A DNA stretch of 64,000 nucleotides from Streptomyces sp. V4I2 (GCF_030817655.1 NZ_JAUSZM010000003.1:8432001-8496000), one strand, 5' to 3'. Positions 28,379 to 36,841 are shown, numbered from the stretch's first letter. A program made the numbers and translations. Notes: generated from the letters alone by a model not told the origin.

Positions 28379-29313
28379 GCGTCGGCCACCTCCTTTCGGT
28401 GCAGCGCCGCTTCCCGGTCGGCGATCGCCTGCCAGCGGGGCGGGCGGGTGATGCCCGGCCCCGGCAGCAGGCGGGGAGTCAGTTCCTGGTCGGGTGCCGG
28501 GTCGGCGAGTTGGGCGAGCTCCTGCTCGACCTGTGCGGCGTCCTTCTCCTCCGCCATGCCGATCGGGCCCTGCATCCGGCCGTTCAGGAACTGCCGTACG
28601 ACGGGCTCCTCGCTGGTCAACAACTGTTCGCGCGGCCCGAACATGACCAGCTCGCGCCGGAACAACAGCCCGATGTTGTCCGGCACCTGGCGGGCGGAGG
28701 CGATGTCGTGCGTGACGATCAGGAAAGTGGCGTCGATCTGGGCGTTGAGGTCGACGATGAGCTGGTTGAGATACGCGACGCGCACGGGGTCCAGGCCCGA
28801 GTCGGGCTCGTCGAAGAGGATGATCTCCGGGTCGAGGACGAGGGCCCGGGCCAGACCGGCCCGCTTGCGCATCCCGCCGGAGATCTCGCCGGGCAGCTTG
28901 TCCTCGGACCCGATCAGCCCGACCATGTCCATCTTCTCCAGCACGATGCGCCGGATCTCGCTCTCCGACTTGCGGGTGTGCTCGCGCAGCGGGAAGGCGA
29001 TGTTGTCGTACAGGTTCATCGAGCCGAACAGCGCGCCGTCCTGGAACAGCACGCCGAAGAGCTTCCGCACCTCGTAGAGGTCGCGCTCACGGAGCTTCGT
29101 GATGTCCCGGCCCTGGATCGTGATCGAGCCGCGCTCCGGCTTCAGCAGTCCGACGAGCGTCTTGAGGAACACCGACTTGCCCGTGCCCGAGGGGCCGAGC
29201 ATGACGGAGACCTCCCCGGCGGGCATGGTCAGCGAGACGTCCTGCCAGATGACCTGGTGACCGAAGGACTTGGTCAGCCCTTCCACACAGATCTCGACAC
29301 CCATCCGGTCCAC
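28375..29313 (-). CDS. ABC transporter ATP-binding protein of the Mce system (MlaF/Mkl-like)
   Basis: This 312-residue ATPase shows Walker A GPSGTGKS, Q-loop LFGVLFQDGALFGSMN, signature ISGGMRKRAGLARAL, Walker B IILFDEPDSGLD and the switch His in IVTHD. The C-terminal extension (about residues 250-312) is typical of Mce ATPases (Mkl/MceG type). It is the first gene of the continuous mce operon. GTG 29313 is used; ATG 29304 (MGVEICVEG) is also possible. An ECF-type promoter lies 27 bp upstream. Encoding the ATPase inside the operon is the usual Streptomyces arrangement, whereas mycobacteria encode it elsewhere. Confidence 0.94.
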   Translation of the reverse strand: MDRMGVEICVEGLTKSFGHQVIWQDVSLTMPAGEVSVMLGPSGTGKSVFLKTLVGLLKPERGSITIQGRDITKLRERDLYEVRKLFGVLFQDGALFGSMNLYDNIAFPLREHTRKSESEIRRIVLEKMDMVGLIGSEDKLPGEISGGMRKRAGLARALVLDPEIILFDEPDSGLDPVRVAYLNQLIVDLNAQIDATFLIVTHDIASARQVPDNIGLLFRRELVMFGPREQLLTSEEPVVRQFLNGRMQGPIGMAEEKDAAQVEQELAQLADPAPDQELTPRLLPGPGITRPPRWQAIADREAALHRKEVADA

Positions 29314-29340
29314 CCTTCGGCTCCTGGAGCAGCTCTGACA

Positions 29341-29375
29341 TCTGCTCTACGGGGAGGGACGGGGCGTCCGTCGCT
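29341..29375 (-). promoter_or_regulatory. Predicted ECF-sigma promoter of the mce operon
   Basis: On the minus strand the blocks AGCGACGGAC (29366-29375) and CGTAGAGCAGA (29341-29351) are separated by 14 bp. Identical blocks with identical spacing but an unrelated spacer precede the lytic transglycosylase gene. That is the expected pattern of -35 and -10 elements for one alternative sigma factor; CGT at the start of the -10 is typical for ECF sigmas. Confidence 0.72.
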
Positions 29376-29412
29376 GCGGGGTGGAGTTTTTTTCGAGCGG
29401 GTCCGTCCCGGG

Positions 29413-30459
29413 CTAGGGGAGCGGGCTCGGGGTGGGCGCGTCGATCGAGGGCGGGGACGTCGGTACGGCGGCGGAGTCCGGGATCGTGGACACGGCGGAC
29501 TCGGCCGGTACGGCCGCCTCGTCGGGTGTGTCCGGCAGAGCCGGGACGCCGGACACGCTCGGCAACCGCGGGACCGTGGGAACATCCGGTGCCGACAGCT
29601 CGGGCAGCGGCGAAAGAGCGACCTCCGGCAGGGGTGGCACCGACAAGGGGACGAGTGACTGCTCACCGGCCGACAAGGATGCCGCCCCCGGCCCGGGCGT
29701 CGGCGTCGCATCCGCGAGCTGCCGCGCGTGAGGGGCCGCGGCCCGGCCGGAGCCGTCGGGCCGCAGTGCCTCCGCGGGGCCCGACACGGCGGGCCGTGGG
29801 GCCGACCCCTGTCCGTCCGCGTCGTACGCGTACGGCAGCACGAGCCCGGCCACGGCCAGCGTCGCCGCCGTCGAGGCGGCCGCCACGGCCTGTGCCTTCC
29901 CACCCGCGCGAGGCTGTCCCCGCCCGATGAGGAACAGCGCGAACCCGAGCGTCGCCGCCAGCGAGTTCCGCAGCGTCCGCCGGGCCCGGGCCAGCAACGA
30001 CTCGACGGTCCGGTAACTCAGCCCCATCCGGACGGCTACCTGCCCCACGTCGAGGTCCTCGGACCTCAGCCGCAGCGCCTCCGCCTGGCGGGCGGGCAGT
30101 TCCCCGCTGCGCCCGGCCAGCCACTTGGCCTCGGCCCGGTCGCACACCACCTCGTCGACGGGCACCGGTCCGGGTGCGATCAGCGTCGGGCTGGTGCGGA
30201 CCTCGGCCTCGCGGTTGACCTGCCGGTAGCGGTCCACGCACAGCCGCATCGTCACCGTCGTCAGCCAGGCCGCGAGCCGCTCCTCGTCCAGGCCGGGGCG
30301 CTCCGCGGCGCGCAGCATCGCCTCGTGCACGGCGTCCTCGGCGTCCTCAAGGCTCATCGACCTGCGCCGAGCCACCCTGAGCAGATGCTCGCGGTGGCTC
30401 CACATGCGCTGCCAACGGTCGTCGTCCATCTGCGCCTCGGCAGGCATGTCCGTCGCCAT
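29413..30459 (-). CDS. ECF RNA polymerase sigma factor with C-terminal membrane anchor and Pro-rich tail
   Basis: The protein is 348 residues, nearly twice the normal ECF length. Residues about 15-85 are sigma region 2 (EDAEDAVHEAMLRAAERPGL, AWLTTVTMRLCVDRYR). Residues about 115-165 are region 4 (ARQAEALRLRSEDLDVGQVA, GLSYRTVESLLARARRTL). A short hydrophobic stretch follows at about 167-179. A probable membrane helix at about 190-212 (AASTAATLAVAGLVLPYAY) is followed by about 135 Pro/Ser/Ala residues that should lie outside the membrane. The anchor could hold the sigma at the membrane until released by proteolysis; no separate anti-sigma gene is adjacent. It sits between two genes bearing the same bipartite promoter and is the natural candidate to recognise it. 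Confidence 0.88.
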   Translation of the reverse strand: MATDMPAEAQMDDDRWQRMWSHREHLLRVARRRSMSLEDAEDAVHEAMLRAAERPGLDEERLAAWLTTVTMRLCVDRYRQVNREAEVRTSPTLIAPGPVPVDEVVCDRAEAKWLAGRSGELPARQAEALRLRSEDLDVGQVAVRMGLSYRTVESLLARARRTLRNSLAATLGFALFLIGRGQPRAGGKAQAVAAASTAATLAVAGLVLPYAYDADGQGSAPRPAVSGPAEALRPDGSGRAAAPHARQLADATPTPGPGAASLSAGEQSLVPLSVPPLPEVALSPLPELSAPDVPTVPRLPSVSGVPALPDTPDEAAVPAESAVSTIPDSAAVPTSPPSIDAPTPSPLP

Positions 30460-30573
30460 GAGGGCCCCTTCGCGCTCGCCGCCGGTCCGTACTTTCCGGC
30501 GGGTGGCGAGATTACCGCCCGGTAGCCGCGGTTGTGGAGGGGGAGGAGGCCATCGAGTCCCCGCTGTTACCGG

Positions 30574-31608
30574 TCAGCCGTCACTGGTCAGCGGACCCCC
30601 GGTGGGCAGCAGGCCGTCGGCGGGCAGTTCGACGCCCACCCCGGGCGCGGACGGCAGCGGCTCCTCCGTCACCTCGGTCCCGGCCGCCGGACGGGACCGG
30701 GTGGGCGTCGGTGGGGCCGGGCGCTGCGACGGGGTGTCGGACGGGGTGCCGGACGGCGTTGCGCTCGGACGGGCCGGACGTGGGGACGGTGTCGGTGCGG
30801 GCTTCGGCGTGGTGGCCGGCGGCGACGCCTGCGGGCGGGAGGAGGCATCCGCGACGCCGTCCGGCACCACACGATGACCTTCCAGGAAGTACGTGTACCA
30901 GGCCCTGACCGTGCGCAGATACGCCTGCGAGTGGTTGTAGCCGAGGATCGCCGCGTCCAGGTCGCCGGAGCCGGACAGGTCCGCTCCGCCCGCACACAGA
31001 TAGCGACCGGCGGCGAGCGCCGCGTCGAAGACGTTGCCCGGGTCGGCTCGCCCGTCGCCGTTGCCGTCCGCGCCCCAGCGGGCCCAGGTCGACGGGATGA
31101 ACTGCATCGGACCGATCGCGCGGTCGTACACCGTGTCCCCGTCGTAGGCGCCGCCGTCGGTGTCCCGGATCACGGCGAAGGCGCCGCCGTCCAGGCGCGG
31201 GCCGAGGATCGGCGGCACGGTCGTACCGTCCGCGGTCACCCGGCCGCCCCCGGCCTGCCCGGACTCCACCTGGCCGATCGCGGCCAGCAGCTGCCACCGC
31301 AGGCGACAGCCGGGCGCCTCGCTCGCCAGCCGGGCCTCGGCCCTCCGATAGGCGGCGAACACGCTCGCCGGCAGTGCGGCGCCCACCGTCCGCTCCCGTG
31401 TCACCCCCGCCCGGGTCCGCAGCGGCGGAAGCGCCGTGCGGTACGGGGCGTCGCCGGACACGCTCGGCCCGTGTGCGGCGGGCGTCCGCGGCGCGGGTGC
31501 CAAGGCCCGTGCCTGCGTCGCCCCCGGTGCCTGTGACGCGGTCAGCGCCGCCATCGCCGCCGCCGCGAGCGCCGTACCTCTGGCGCCTCTGACTCTGTGC
31601 CCTGCCAC
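30574..31608 (-). CDS. Secreted lytic murein transglycosylase (SLT/MltB-like)
   Basis: The 344-residue precursor has an Ala-rich signal sequence. The transglycosylase domain includes the catalytic Glu in LLAAIGQVESGQAGGG, followed by DRAIGPMQFIPSTWARWG and NVFDAALAAGRYLC. The Pro/Ser/Thr-rich C-terminal 100 residues look like a wall-spanning linker. The enzyme cleaves peptidoglycan to 1,6-anhydroMurNAc ends. Related transglycosylases occur next to several actinobacterial envelope-transport loci. It is preceded by the same ECF-type promoter as the mce operon, which suggests coordinated wall opening and transporter assembly. Confidence 0.9.
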   Translation of the reverse strand: MAGHRVRGARGTALAAAAMAALTASQAPGATQARALAPAPRTPAAHGPSVSGDAPYRTALPPLRTRAGVTRERTVGAALPASVFAAYRRAEARLASEAPGCRLRWQLLAAIGQVESGQAGGGRVTADGTTVPPILGPRLDGGAFAVIRDTDGGAYDGDTVYDRAIGPMQFIPSTWARWGADGNGDGRADPGNVFDAALAAGRYLCAGGADLSGSGDLDAAILGYNHSQAYLRTVRAWYTYFLEGHRVVPDGVADASSRPQASPPATTPKPAPTPSPRPARPSATPSGTPSDTPSQRPAPPTPTRSRPAAGTEVTEEPLPSAPGVGVELPADGLLPTGGPLTSDG

Positions 31609-31639
31609 GTCGCGTTCCCCTCCCGGTGGGCTCTCCTTG

Positions 31640-31674
31640 TCTGCTCTACGCGGCGGAGCGGCCGGTCCGTCGCT
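31640..31674 (-). promoter_or_regulatory. Predicted ECF-sigma promoter of the lytic transglycosylase gene
   Basis: AGCGACGGAC (31665-31674), 14 bp, CGTAGAGCAGA (31640-31650) on the minus strand, ending 31 bp before the start at 31608. It matches the mce promoter exactly in both blocks and in spacing. Confidence 0.72.
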
Positions 31675-31830
31675 GGGATCCCGGGTTCGGCGGGGGTGCC
31701 CGAAAATCCGCAGCGCGTCAGGTTGTGCGCCTTGGTGGAACGTACGACGTGATGGGCGTGCGGGGTCAGGGGGCGCTCAGTGCCGTCGCGGACGTATACG
31801 GTGCGGCAGCGGTGCCGACTGGTTACTGTG

Positions 31831-32811
31831 ATGGCCATGTCAGCTCGGGGGATGCGGTCGGCAGGGCTCTTCGGCGCGGTGTGGGTGACTCTGGCCACCG
31901 TGCTCAGTCTGATACCGCCCTGGGCGATGGCCCGAGAGGGCACACTGCAGGAGCGCGAGTTCCCGGGCGGCGACGGCTTGCGGAACCACGTCGAGGGCGT
32001 CATTCATCCGGTCGCGGATCTCTACCTGACTCCCCCCGCTATCTTGTGGACGATCATCGCTTTCCTGCTGGCGACGACGGCGGGAGTGCGGGGCCGGTGG
32101 ACACGCTTCACGGCTGTTGTCGCCGCGCTGCCGCCCATCGCACTGGTGGGCGCGGCCCTGATCGCGGAAGCCTTCGACAACGCCGCTTACGGTCAGCCGT
32201 ACGAGGAGCGGCGAGCCGAGATCTACGCGATCGTGATCGCCGGGGTGCTGGCGCTGACCTTGGCGGCGGTGATCGCCTTGGTGTGCCGCGCGTACCGGAT
32301 CTATCGGGGGTTCGTCGTCGGGTTCCTGGTCGGACTCGGCGCACTGCATCTCTCCGCGTTCGGCATCCTCGCGGCCACGCTGGAACCCGATGTGCGTCTG
32401 ACCGCCTTCGCGTGGCTCCCTGGCGCCGGGTACCTCCTTGCCGCGGTCTTCGCCGCGCTCGCGGCACGCGCAACCGCCGCCCTGGCCTCGAATCCGGAAC
32501 CGCTCACCACCGGGCCGCCGGTCACGCCCTCTGTGGACAGCCGGCCACGCGAGACGGCGCCCGAGGGGCAGCTGCGGACCATGGCGGTAGGCGGGGTGCT
32601 GGGCGTCCTGATGGCCGGCACCGGAGTGCTCGTGGGGTACGCGGTGGAGGCCGACCAGACCATCCGGATCCCCAACAGTCCCGGGTTCCCCACCCTGCCC
32701 GGCCTGCCCACCGACAGCCCGTTGCCCAGCGCGCCGCCGGGGGCCCCGGAACTGCCGAGCCTGGAGCAGGCCGCCGCTGGGGGTTCGCCCGCGCCGGGCG
32801 GTGTGCGATGA
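31831..32811 (+). CDS. Polytopic membrane protein of unknown function, first gene of a PrsW-nuclease operon
   Basis: The 326-residue protein has about seven hydrophobic segments (for example FGAVWVTLATVLSLIPPWAM, AILWTIIAFLLATTAGV, IYAIVIAGVLALTLAAVIAL, MAVGGVLGVLMAGTGVLVGY). A Pro-rich exposed C-terminus follows (PGFPTLPGLPTDSPLPSAPP). No recognised domain is visible. Starts at GTG 31828, ATG 31831 and ATG 31837 cluster together, and none has a strong ribosome site. It overlaps the PrsW-like gene by 4 bp and is therefore expressed in fixed ratio with it. It could be an inhibitor, partner or immunity factor for the downstream protease or nuclease; this is inference from position. Confidence 0.75.
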   Translation: MAMSARGMRSAGLFGAVWVTLATVLSLIPPWAMAREGTLQEREFPGGDGLRNHVEGVIHPVADLYLTPPAILWTIIAFLLATTAGVRGRWTRFTAVVAALPPIALVGAALIAEAFDNAAYGQPYEERRAEIYAIVIAGVLALTLAAVIALVCRAYRIYRGFVVGFLVGLGALHLSAFGILAATLEPDVRLTAFAWLPGAGYLLAAVFAALAARATAALASNPEPLTTGPPVTPSVDSRPRETAPEGQLRTMAVGGVLGVLMAGTGVLVGYAVEADQTIRIPNSPGFPTLPGLPTDSPLPSAPPGAPELPSLEQAAAGGSPAPGGVR

Positions 32812-34301
32812 CGAACGGAGCAGGCGTCGAAACACTGCCCGGAGCGAGCGGAGCAGGCGTCGAAGCACCGCCCGGACCGGTGGACCATGACCGCAGGATG
32901 CGATGCGTGCTCGTGATCGCCGGGCTGATGTCCGCCGCGTACGGGGTGGAGATGCTCATCGACCTGGCGCGGCCCAGGATCGACGACTCCGATCCGGCGA
33001 TCGGGCTGTTCTCGCCCTTGGTGCCGACCCTTCCGCGCGCGGTGCTGTGGAGTGTGGTGGCCGGCTGGGCAGTGGTACTCCTTGCCGGGGTGACCCTGGC
33101 CGTACAGCGGGTCGCGGTCAAGGACCCCGGGCTGCGGCAGGCCCGTACCCGTGGCGCGCAACTGGTCGTGCTCGCCGCGCTGCTGCTGCCCTTCACCCTC
33201 TTCCCGGCCTGGACGATGGTCGACAACGTGTCCGCGCTGCTGGTGTGCGTGCCCAGCACCGGCTTCGCGTTGTGGGCCGTCCACCGCATGCAGCGCTACC
33301 GGCGGATGCCCGCCTGGCTGCTGCTCGCCACCTTCGCCTGGGGCGTGTTCGTCGCCTGCGGGTTCGGCAGCAGCATGAACATCTGGTACATGGACTACGC
33401 CCCCTACTACTTCGGGGATGCGGGGAACGTCCTGGAAATCCGGCACCAGGTCATGACCGGCGCGTTCTTCAACGCGGGCGTCTTCGAGGAACTGGGCAAG
33501 GGCGCCGGAGTCGCGATCGTGTGCGTCCTGTTCCGCCGCCACGTCGACGGTGTGGTCTCCGGCACCGTCCTGGGGGCGGCAGCCGGTCTGGGGTTCAACT
33601 TCGCCGAGTCCGTCGAGTACATGGGCGCCGCCACCGCGTCTCCGGAGTTCCAGTACTGGATGCGGCAGTCCGTCGGCCTCATGGCCGCGCACACGGCCTT
33701 CGCGGCGATCTTCGGGGCGGGGCTCGGTCTGGCCAGGCAACTGGACGACGCCCGCTCGCGCCGCATCGCCGTCGTCTGCGGTTTCGTCGCCGCCTCGGGC
33801 ACGCACGCGGCAAGCAACGTCATGTTCCGCTGGGTCGGCCAGGTCACGCAGGGCCTCCCGCTGGATCCCGATATCGACACCCTCCTGCTCCAGCCCCTCG
33901 TGCTGATCGTGTTCCAGGGGCCGGTGGTGGCGCTGTACGTGATGATGCTGCGTCGCGGCATACGAGAGCAGGCGGCCGGGCTCGCCCAGGCACTGGCCGC
34001 GGAAGCACAGTCGGGAAACGGCGCGATCACCGACACCGAGGCACCGGTCCTGCTCAGCCCGGTCCGGCGCCTCTGGCTGCGGATCACTGTCCTGCGGCGG
34101 TACGGATTCACCGCCTACCGCAAGCTCACGGCGCTGCATGCCGCCCAACTCGACCTCGCCACCCACCTGTGGCACGAGTCCCGCCGGCAGGCCGACCGGC
34201 GGGCTCCCGACGGACCGACCCTGCGCCTTCGCATCCTCGCGCTGAAAGACCACCAGGTCGGCCCAGCTCTCCAGCAGCGACCAGCGGAGGCGCTGACATG
34301 A
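32808..34301 (+). CDS. PrsW-like intramembrane metalloprotease
   Basis: This 497-residue multi-pass protein carries the PrsW/CPBP-type motifs. EELGK occurs at residues 227-231 (family EExxK), FAESVEY at 265-271 (family FxExxxY), a His at 295 (AHTAFA) and a further His at 333 (THAASN). PrsW proteases cut membrane-anchored substrates within the bilayer, classically anti-sigma factors. The N-terminus contains an 11-residue duplication (GAGVETLPGAS/GAGVEAPPGPV) encoded by a 33-bp direct repeat near 32816-32881. The C-terminal about 90 residues (ITVLRRYGFTAYRKLTALHA) form a cytosolic helical extension not usual in PrsW. It overlaps genes on both sides by 4 bp. Its likely substrate is the anchored nuclease encoded next. 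Confidence 0.85.
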   Translation: MTNGAGVETLPGASGAGVEAPPGPVDHDRRMRCVLVIAGLMSAAYGVEMLIDLARPRIDDSDPAIGLFSPLVPTLPRAVLWSVVAGWAVVLLAGVTLAVQRVAVKDPGLRQARTRGAQLVVLAALLLPFTLFPAWTMVDNVSALLVCVPSTGFALWAVHRMQRYRRMPAWLLLATFAWGVFVACGFGSSMNIWYMDYAPYYFGDAGNVLEIRHQVMTGAFFNAGVFEELGKGAGVAIVCVLFRRHVDGVVSGTVLGAAAGLGFNFAESVEYMGAATASPEFQYWMRQSVGLMAAHTAFAAIFGAGLGLARQLDDARSRRIAVVCGFVAASGTHAASNVMFRWVGQVTQGLPLDPDIDTLLLQPLVLIVFQGPVVALYVMMLRRGIREQAAGLAQALAAEAQSGNGAITDTEAPVLLSPVRRLWLRITVLRRYGFTAYRKLTALHAAQLDLATHLWHESRRQADRRAPDGPTLRLRILALKDHQVGPALQQRPAEALT

Positions 34302-36529
34302 TCAAGACAGCCGTCACTCGAGCCGCAATGGCGCTCACCAGCACGCTTGTCTTCCTGCTCCTCCTGGCTGACGACGCCATGGCCTGCGGCATCAGCTACG
34401 ACAGCACAACCCCGTCACCCGCGGACAGTTGCGGCGGCACCGCGGCCGTCGGCGGAGCAGCCGCCGTCGCCGCCGGCGTCGGCATCGCCGCCCTGGTCAT
34501 GGCCGTGCGCGGCGTCACCAGCGGGGCGATGGCCCCGTCGGAGCTCGCCGAGTACGTCAACGCCCTGCAGCAACCGCGAAGCGAAGGACAGGCCCTGGAG
34601 GAGGCGCTCCCAGAAGCGGCCGCACGATTCGTCGAACACAGCGGTCAGGGGCGAGTCGCGGAAGCCACCAAGGCCGCCGAAGAACTGGTCGCCCTCCTGG
34701 AGGCACCCCGGCACGAGGCACAACAGGCCGTGAACAGTGCCCAGCAGGAGATCAGCGCGACGCAGAAGAGCTACGCCCGCACGAACTCGGCACCTGCTCG
34801 GGCGACAACCCCGGCGCAGACCGCCGCCGTCCTGAACTCGGCACGTCAGGACCTCGCCGCGGCCGAGAGCAAGCTGAACGAGGCACAGCAGTCCAGCCTG
34901 CAGGCGGAAACGGACCATCAGAGCCTTCTCCAGGCCGCCACCACGCCGGGTAGCGCCCCCGCGGACTTTCAGTCCACCGCCCAATCGGTGGCCGACGGCC
35001 TCAATGACGCTGTCCAAAAGGCAGCGGAAGCCCTCACCTTGACCTCCTCCGCGCACGATCGTCTGATACTGGTCGATATCGCGGTCGGGGCGACGCGGGC
35101 GGTGGCCGAGGTGGCGCGAGGAAGCCGGATATCTGCTTTCCAGGCGGCACGCGATGCGACCGCACGCGCGCACGATGTCGCGTTCTGGGTCAACCAGGCA
35201 GCACAGAGCAATCGGGCGGCTGGAACGCCATCGACCCAGCTCGAGGAAGCGGCCGAGGAATTGGCGAAGCACGCCAACGTGATGACGGAACAAAGTCAGA
35301 GAACCCTGTACACCACCAAATCGGCGAAACGGGCTGCTCGGGAGGTGCGGTCCAGAGCGGAAGCGTTCATCCGGATCGCCGACCAGGTTGCCCACCTCAT
35401 GCCATCGTCGATCGGCAGGCGTCAGTTCTTCGGGATGGCTGGCGGCCGTCGGACTCGGGGCGTCGGCCAGGACGGTCCGCCCGGGAGATCGAGGTGGGCA
35501 GACGGTCGTATGCGCGGTCGCCGGGTGGCTCTTCGCACCCATGAGATGAGCTTCGAAGCGCTCCATGTCGCGGGCCGGGTCCCGCGGGCCGCTTCCGGTG
35601 CCATGGAGGCACGGCGCTTCCTCGCTCGTTCCCGTCGGCTCGCCGACCAGGGAACGGGCAGGGGCGCCGCCGTCTCCGCCGCCAAGGCCGGGGCGCTCAT
35701 CTCGCCGGGCGCGCCCGCGCGCCCCGAGGCGACCTCGATCGACCAGGTGCGCACCGTTGCGGACGTACTGCCCATGGGACAACGCTTCGCGTTCCAGAAC
35801 AGCGTGAAGGCGCCGAACACCGACTACAAGGTCACGCACGCAGACGGCAACGGCGCCACCTACCAAGCCACCTATCGCACCGACAAGCTTGGGAACATCG
35901 TGGAGATCTGGACACTGTCCGGAGCCAGGATCCACCAGGGTGCCGCTCGAGGGACGAAAATTCCGCCGAATCCCGAACTGCAGGAACCTCGACCCAATTG
36001 CGTCTACCACGTCAATGACCGCTTCACCTACGTCACCGACGGAGTAGGAAGGACAGTCCTTGCCAGTGGCACCGTGGAGTTCCAAGGAGAGGAGCGCCAC
36101 GACAAGGAAGTCGGGAGTTCCGGAGAACGGGAGTTCCAGAACGTGAAGTTCGACGGAGGGCACATCTTCGCCAAGGAGTTCGGCGGTCCGGGCGAGAAGA
36201 TAAACATCGTGCCCATGCTCCGGAGCTTGAACCGCATGAGAGCGACAAAGACGGCGTTCGACAACTGGGGCCGTTTCGAGCACGAGCTGAGAAAGCGAAT
36301 GAGGCCTGGCGGTGAAAAGCTGCGCATGACGGTCGAGCTTCCCTACCACGACACACTCGGCAGCCGTCGGGAATTCGCCTCCCGCACCCCGAGCGGAGTG
36401 CTTGTCACCTACCTCGTCAACGGCGTGCGCCAGCCGCCCAGGGCGTTTGTGAATCTTCCGCAACACGGCTCCGGCCAGGGACACCTCCAACCGAACGAGT
36501 GGAGGGAGATCCGGGTCACACCGAGCTGA
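34298..36529 (+). CDS. Membrane-anchored coiled-coil protein with C-terminal DNA/RNA nuclease domain (polymorphic-toxin type)
   Basis: The product is 743 residues. A signal/TM segment (LTSTLVFLLLLADDAMA, residues 13-29) is followed by Cys30 and Cys45. A second Gly/Ala-rich helix (about 49-70) is followed by Arg71. By the positive-inside rule the remainder would be cytoplasmic if both helices span the membrane. Residues about 80-370 are Ala/Glu/Gln-rich helices with coiled-coil character (NSARQDLAAAESKLNEAQQ). The last about 180 residues carry DGGHIFAKEFGG (His622 as putative general base) and INIVPMLRSLNR (Asn636, Asn645). This is the signature of Endonuclea_NS_2 nucleases found at the C-termini of LXG/YeeF-type toxins. 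ATG 34298 follows CGGAGG and overlaps the protease gene by 4 bp. No adjacent immunity gene is recognisable. Confidence 0.82.
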   Translation: MIKTAVTRAAMALTSTLVFLLLLADDAMACGISYDSTTPSPADSCGGTAAVGGAAAVAAGVGIAALVMAVRGVTSGAMAPSELAEYVNALQQPRSEGQALEEALPEAAARFVEHSGQGRVAEATKAAEELVALLEAPRHEAQQAVNSAQQEISATQKSYARTNSAPARATTPAQTAAVLNSARQDLAAAESKLNEAQQSSLQAETDHQSLLQAATTPGSAPADFQSTAQSVADGLNDAVQKAAEALTLTSSAHDRLILVDIAVGATRAVAEVARGSRISAFQAARDATARAHDVAFWVNQAAQSNRAAGTPSTQLEEAAEELAKHANVMTEQSQRTLYTTKSAKRAAREVRSRAEAFIRIADQVAHLMPSSIGRRQFFGMAGGRRTRGVGQDGPPGRSRWADGRMRGRRVALRTHEMSFEALHVAGRVPRAASGAMEARRFLARSRRLADQGTGRGAAVSAAKAGALISPGAPARPEATSIDQVRTVADVLPMGQRFAFQNSVKAPNTDYKVTHADGNGATYQATYRTDKLGNIVEIWTLSGARIHQGAARGTKIPPNPELQEPRPNCVYHVNDRFTYVTDGVGRTVLASGTVEFQGEERHDKEVGSSGEREFQNVKFDGGHIFAKEFGGPGEKINIVPMLRSLNRMRATKTAFDNWGRFEHELRKRMRPGGEKLRMTVELPYHDTLGSRREFASRTPSGVLVTYLVNGVRQPPRAFVNLPQHGSGQGHLQPNEWREIRVTPS

Positions 36530-36841
36530 CACCGCTCCCACGGCCGTGCTCCCGTCCGGAGCGCCGGGAAAGAGCTGGTCGGGCAGAACGTTTTGGATAT
36601 CCGGACCATTGGGTCATGGCGCTGCGCGGGCGGCTTGGCCACGTGTAGGGCGGCGGGAAGCCCTGGTCGGTTAGGGTCGCCTCGTGGCGGACGAAGCGGC
36701 TCCGTCCCAGTGAAATTGATCGGCCTGGGGTGCATCGCGGCTGTGAAGCAGTGACTGACGCATCCCCGTTGTGCCCTGATGTGCCCTCTCGGTGGGTGAT
36801 CTGGGTAGAAGTGCAGGTCAGAGGCGTGTTCTGGGGGCACA
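36530..36841. other. Intergenic region after the nuclease gene
   Basis: These 312 bp hold no ORF with convincing codon bias on either strand, so there is no candidate immunity gene. A short direct repeat of TGTGCCCT occurs near 36769-36786. A promoter for the DUF77-like gene presumably lies here but no clear -35/-10 pair is visible. Confidence 0.5.
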
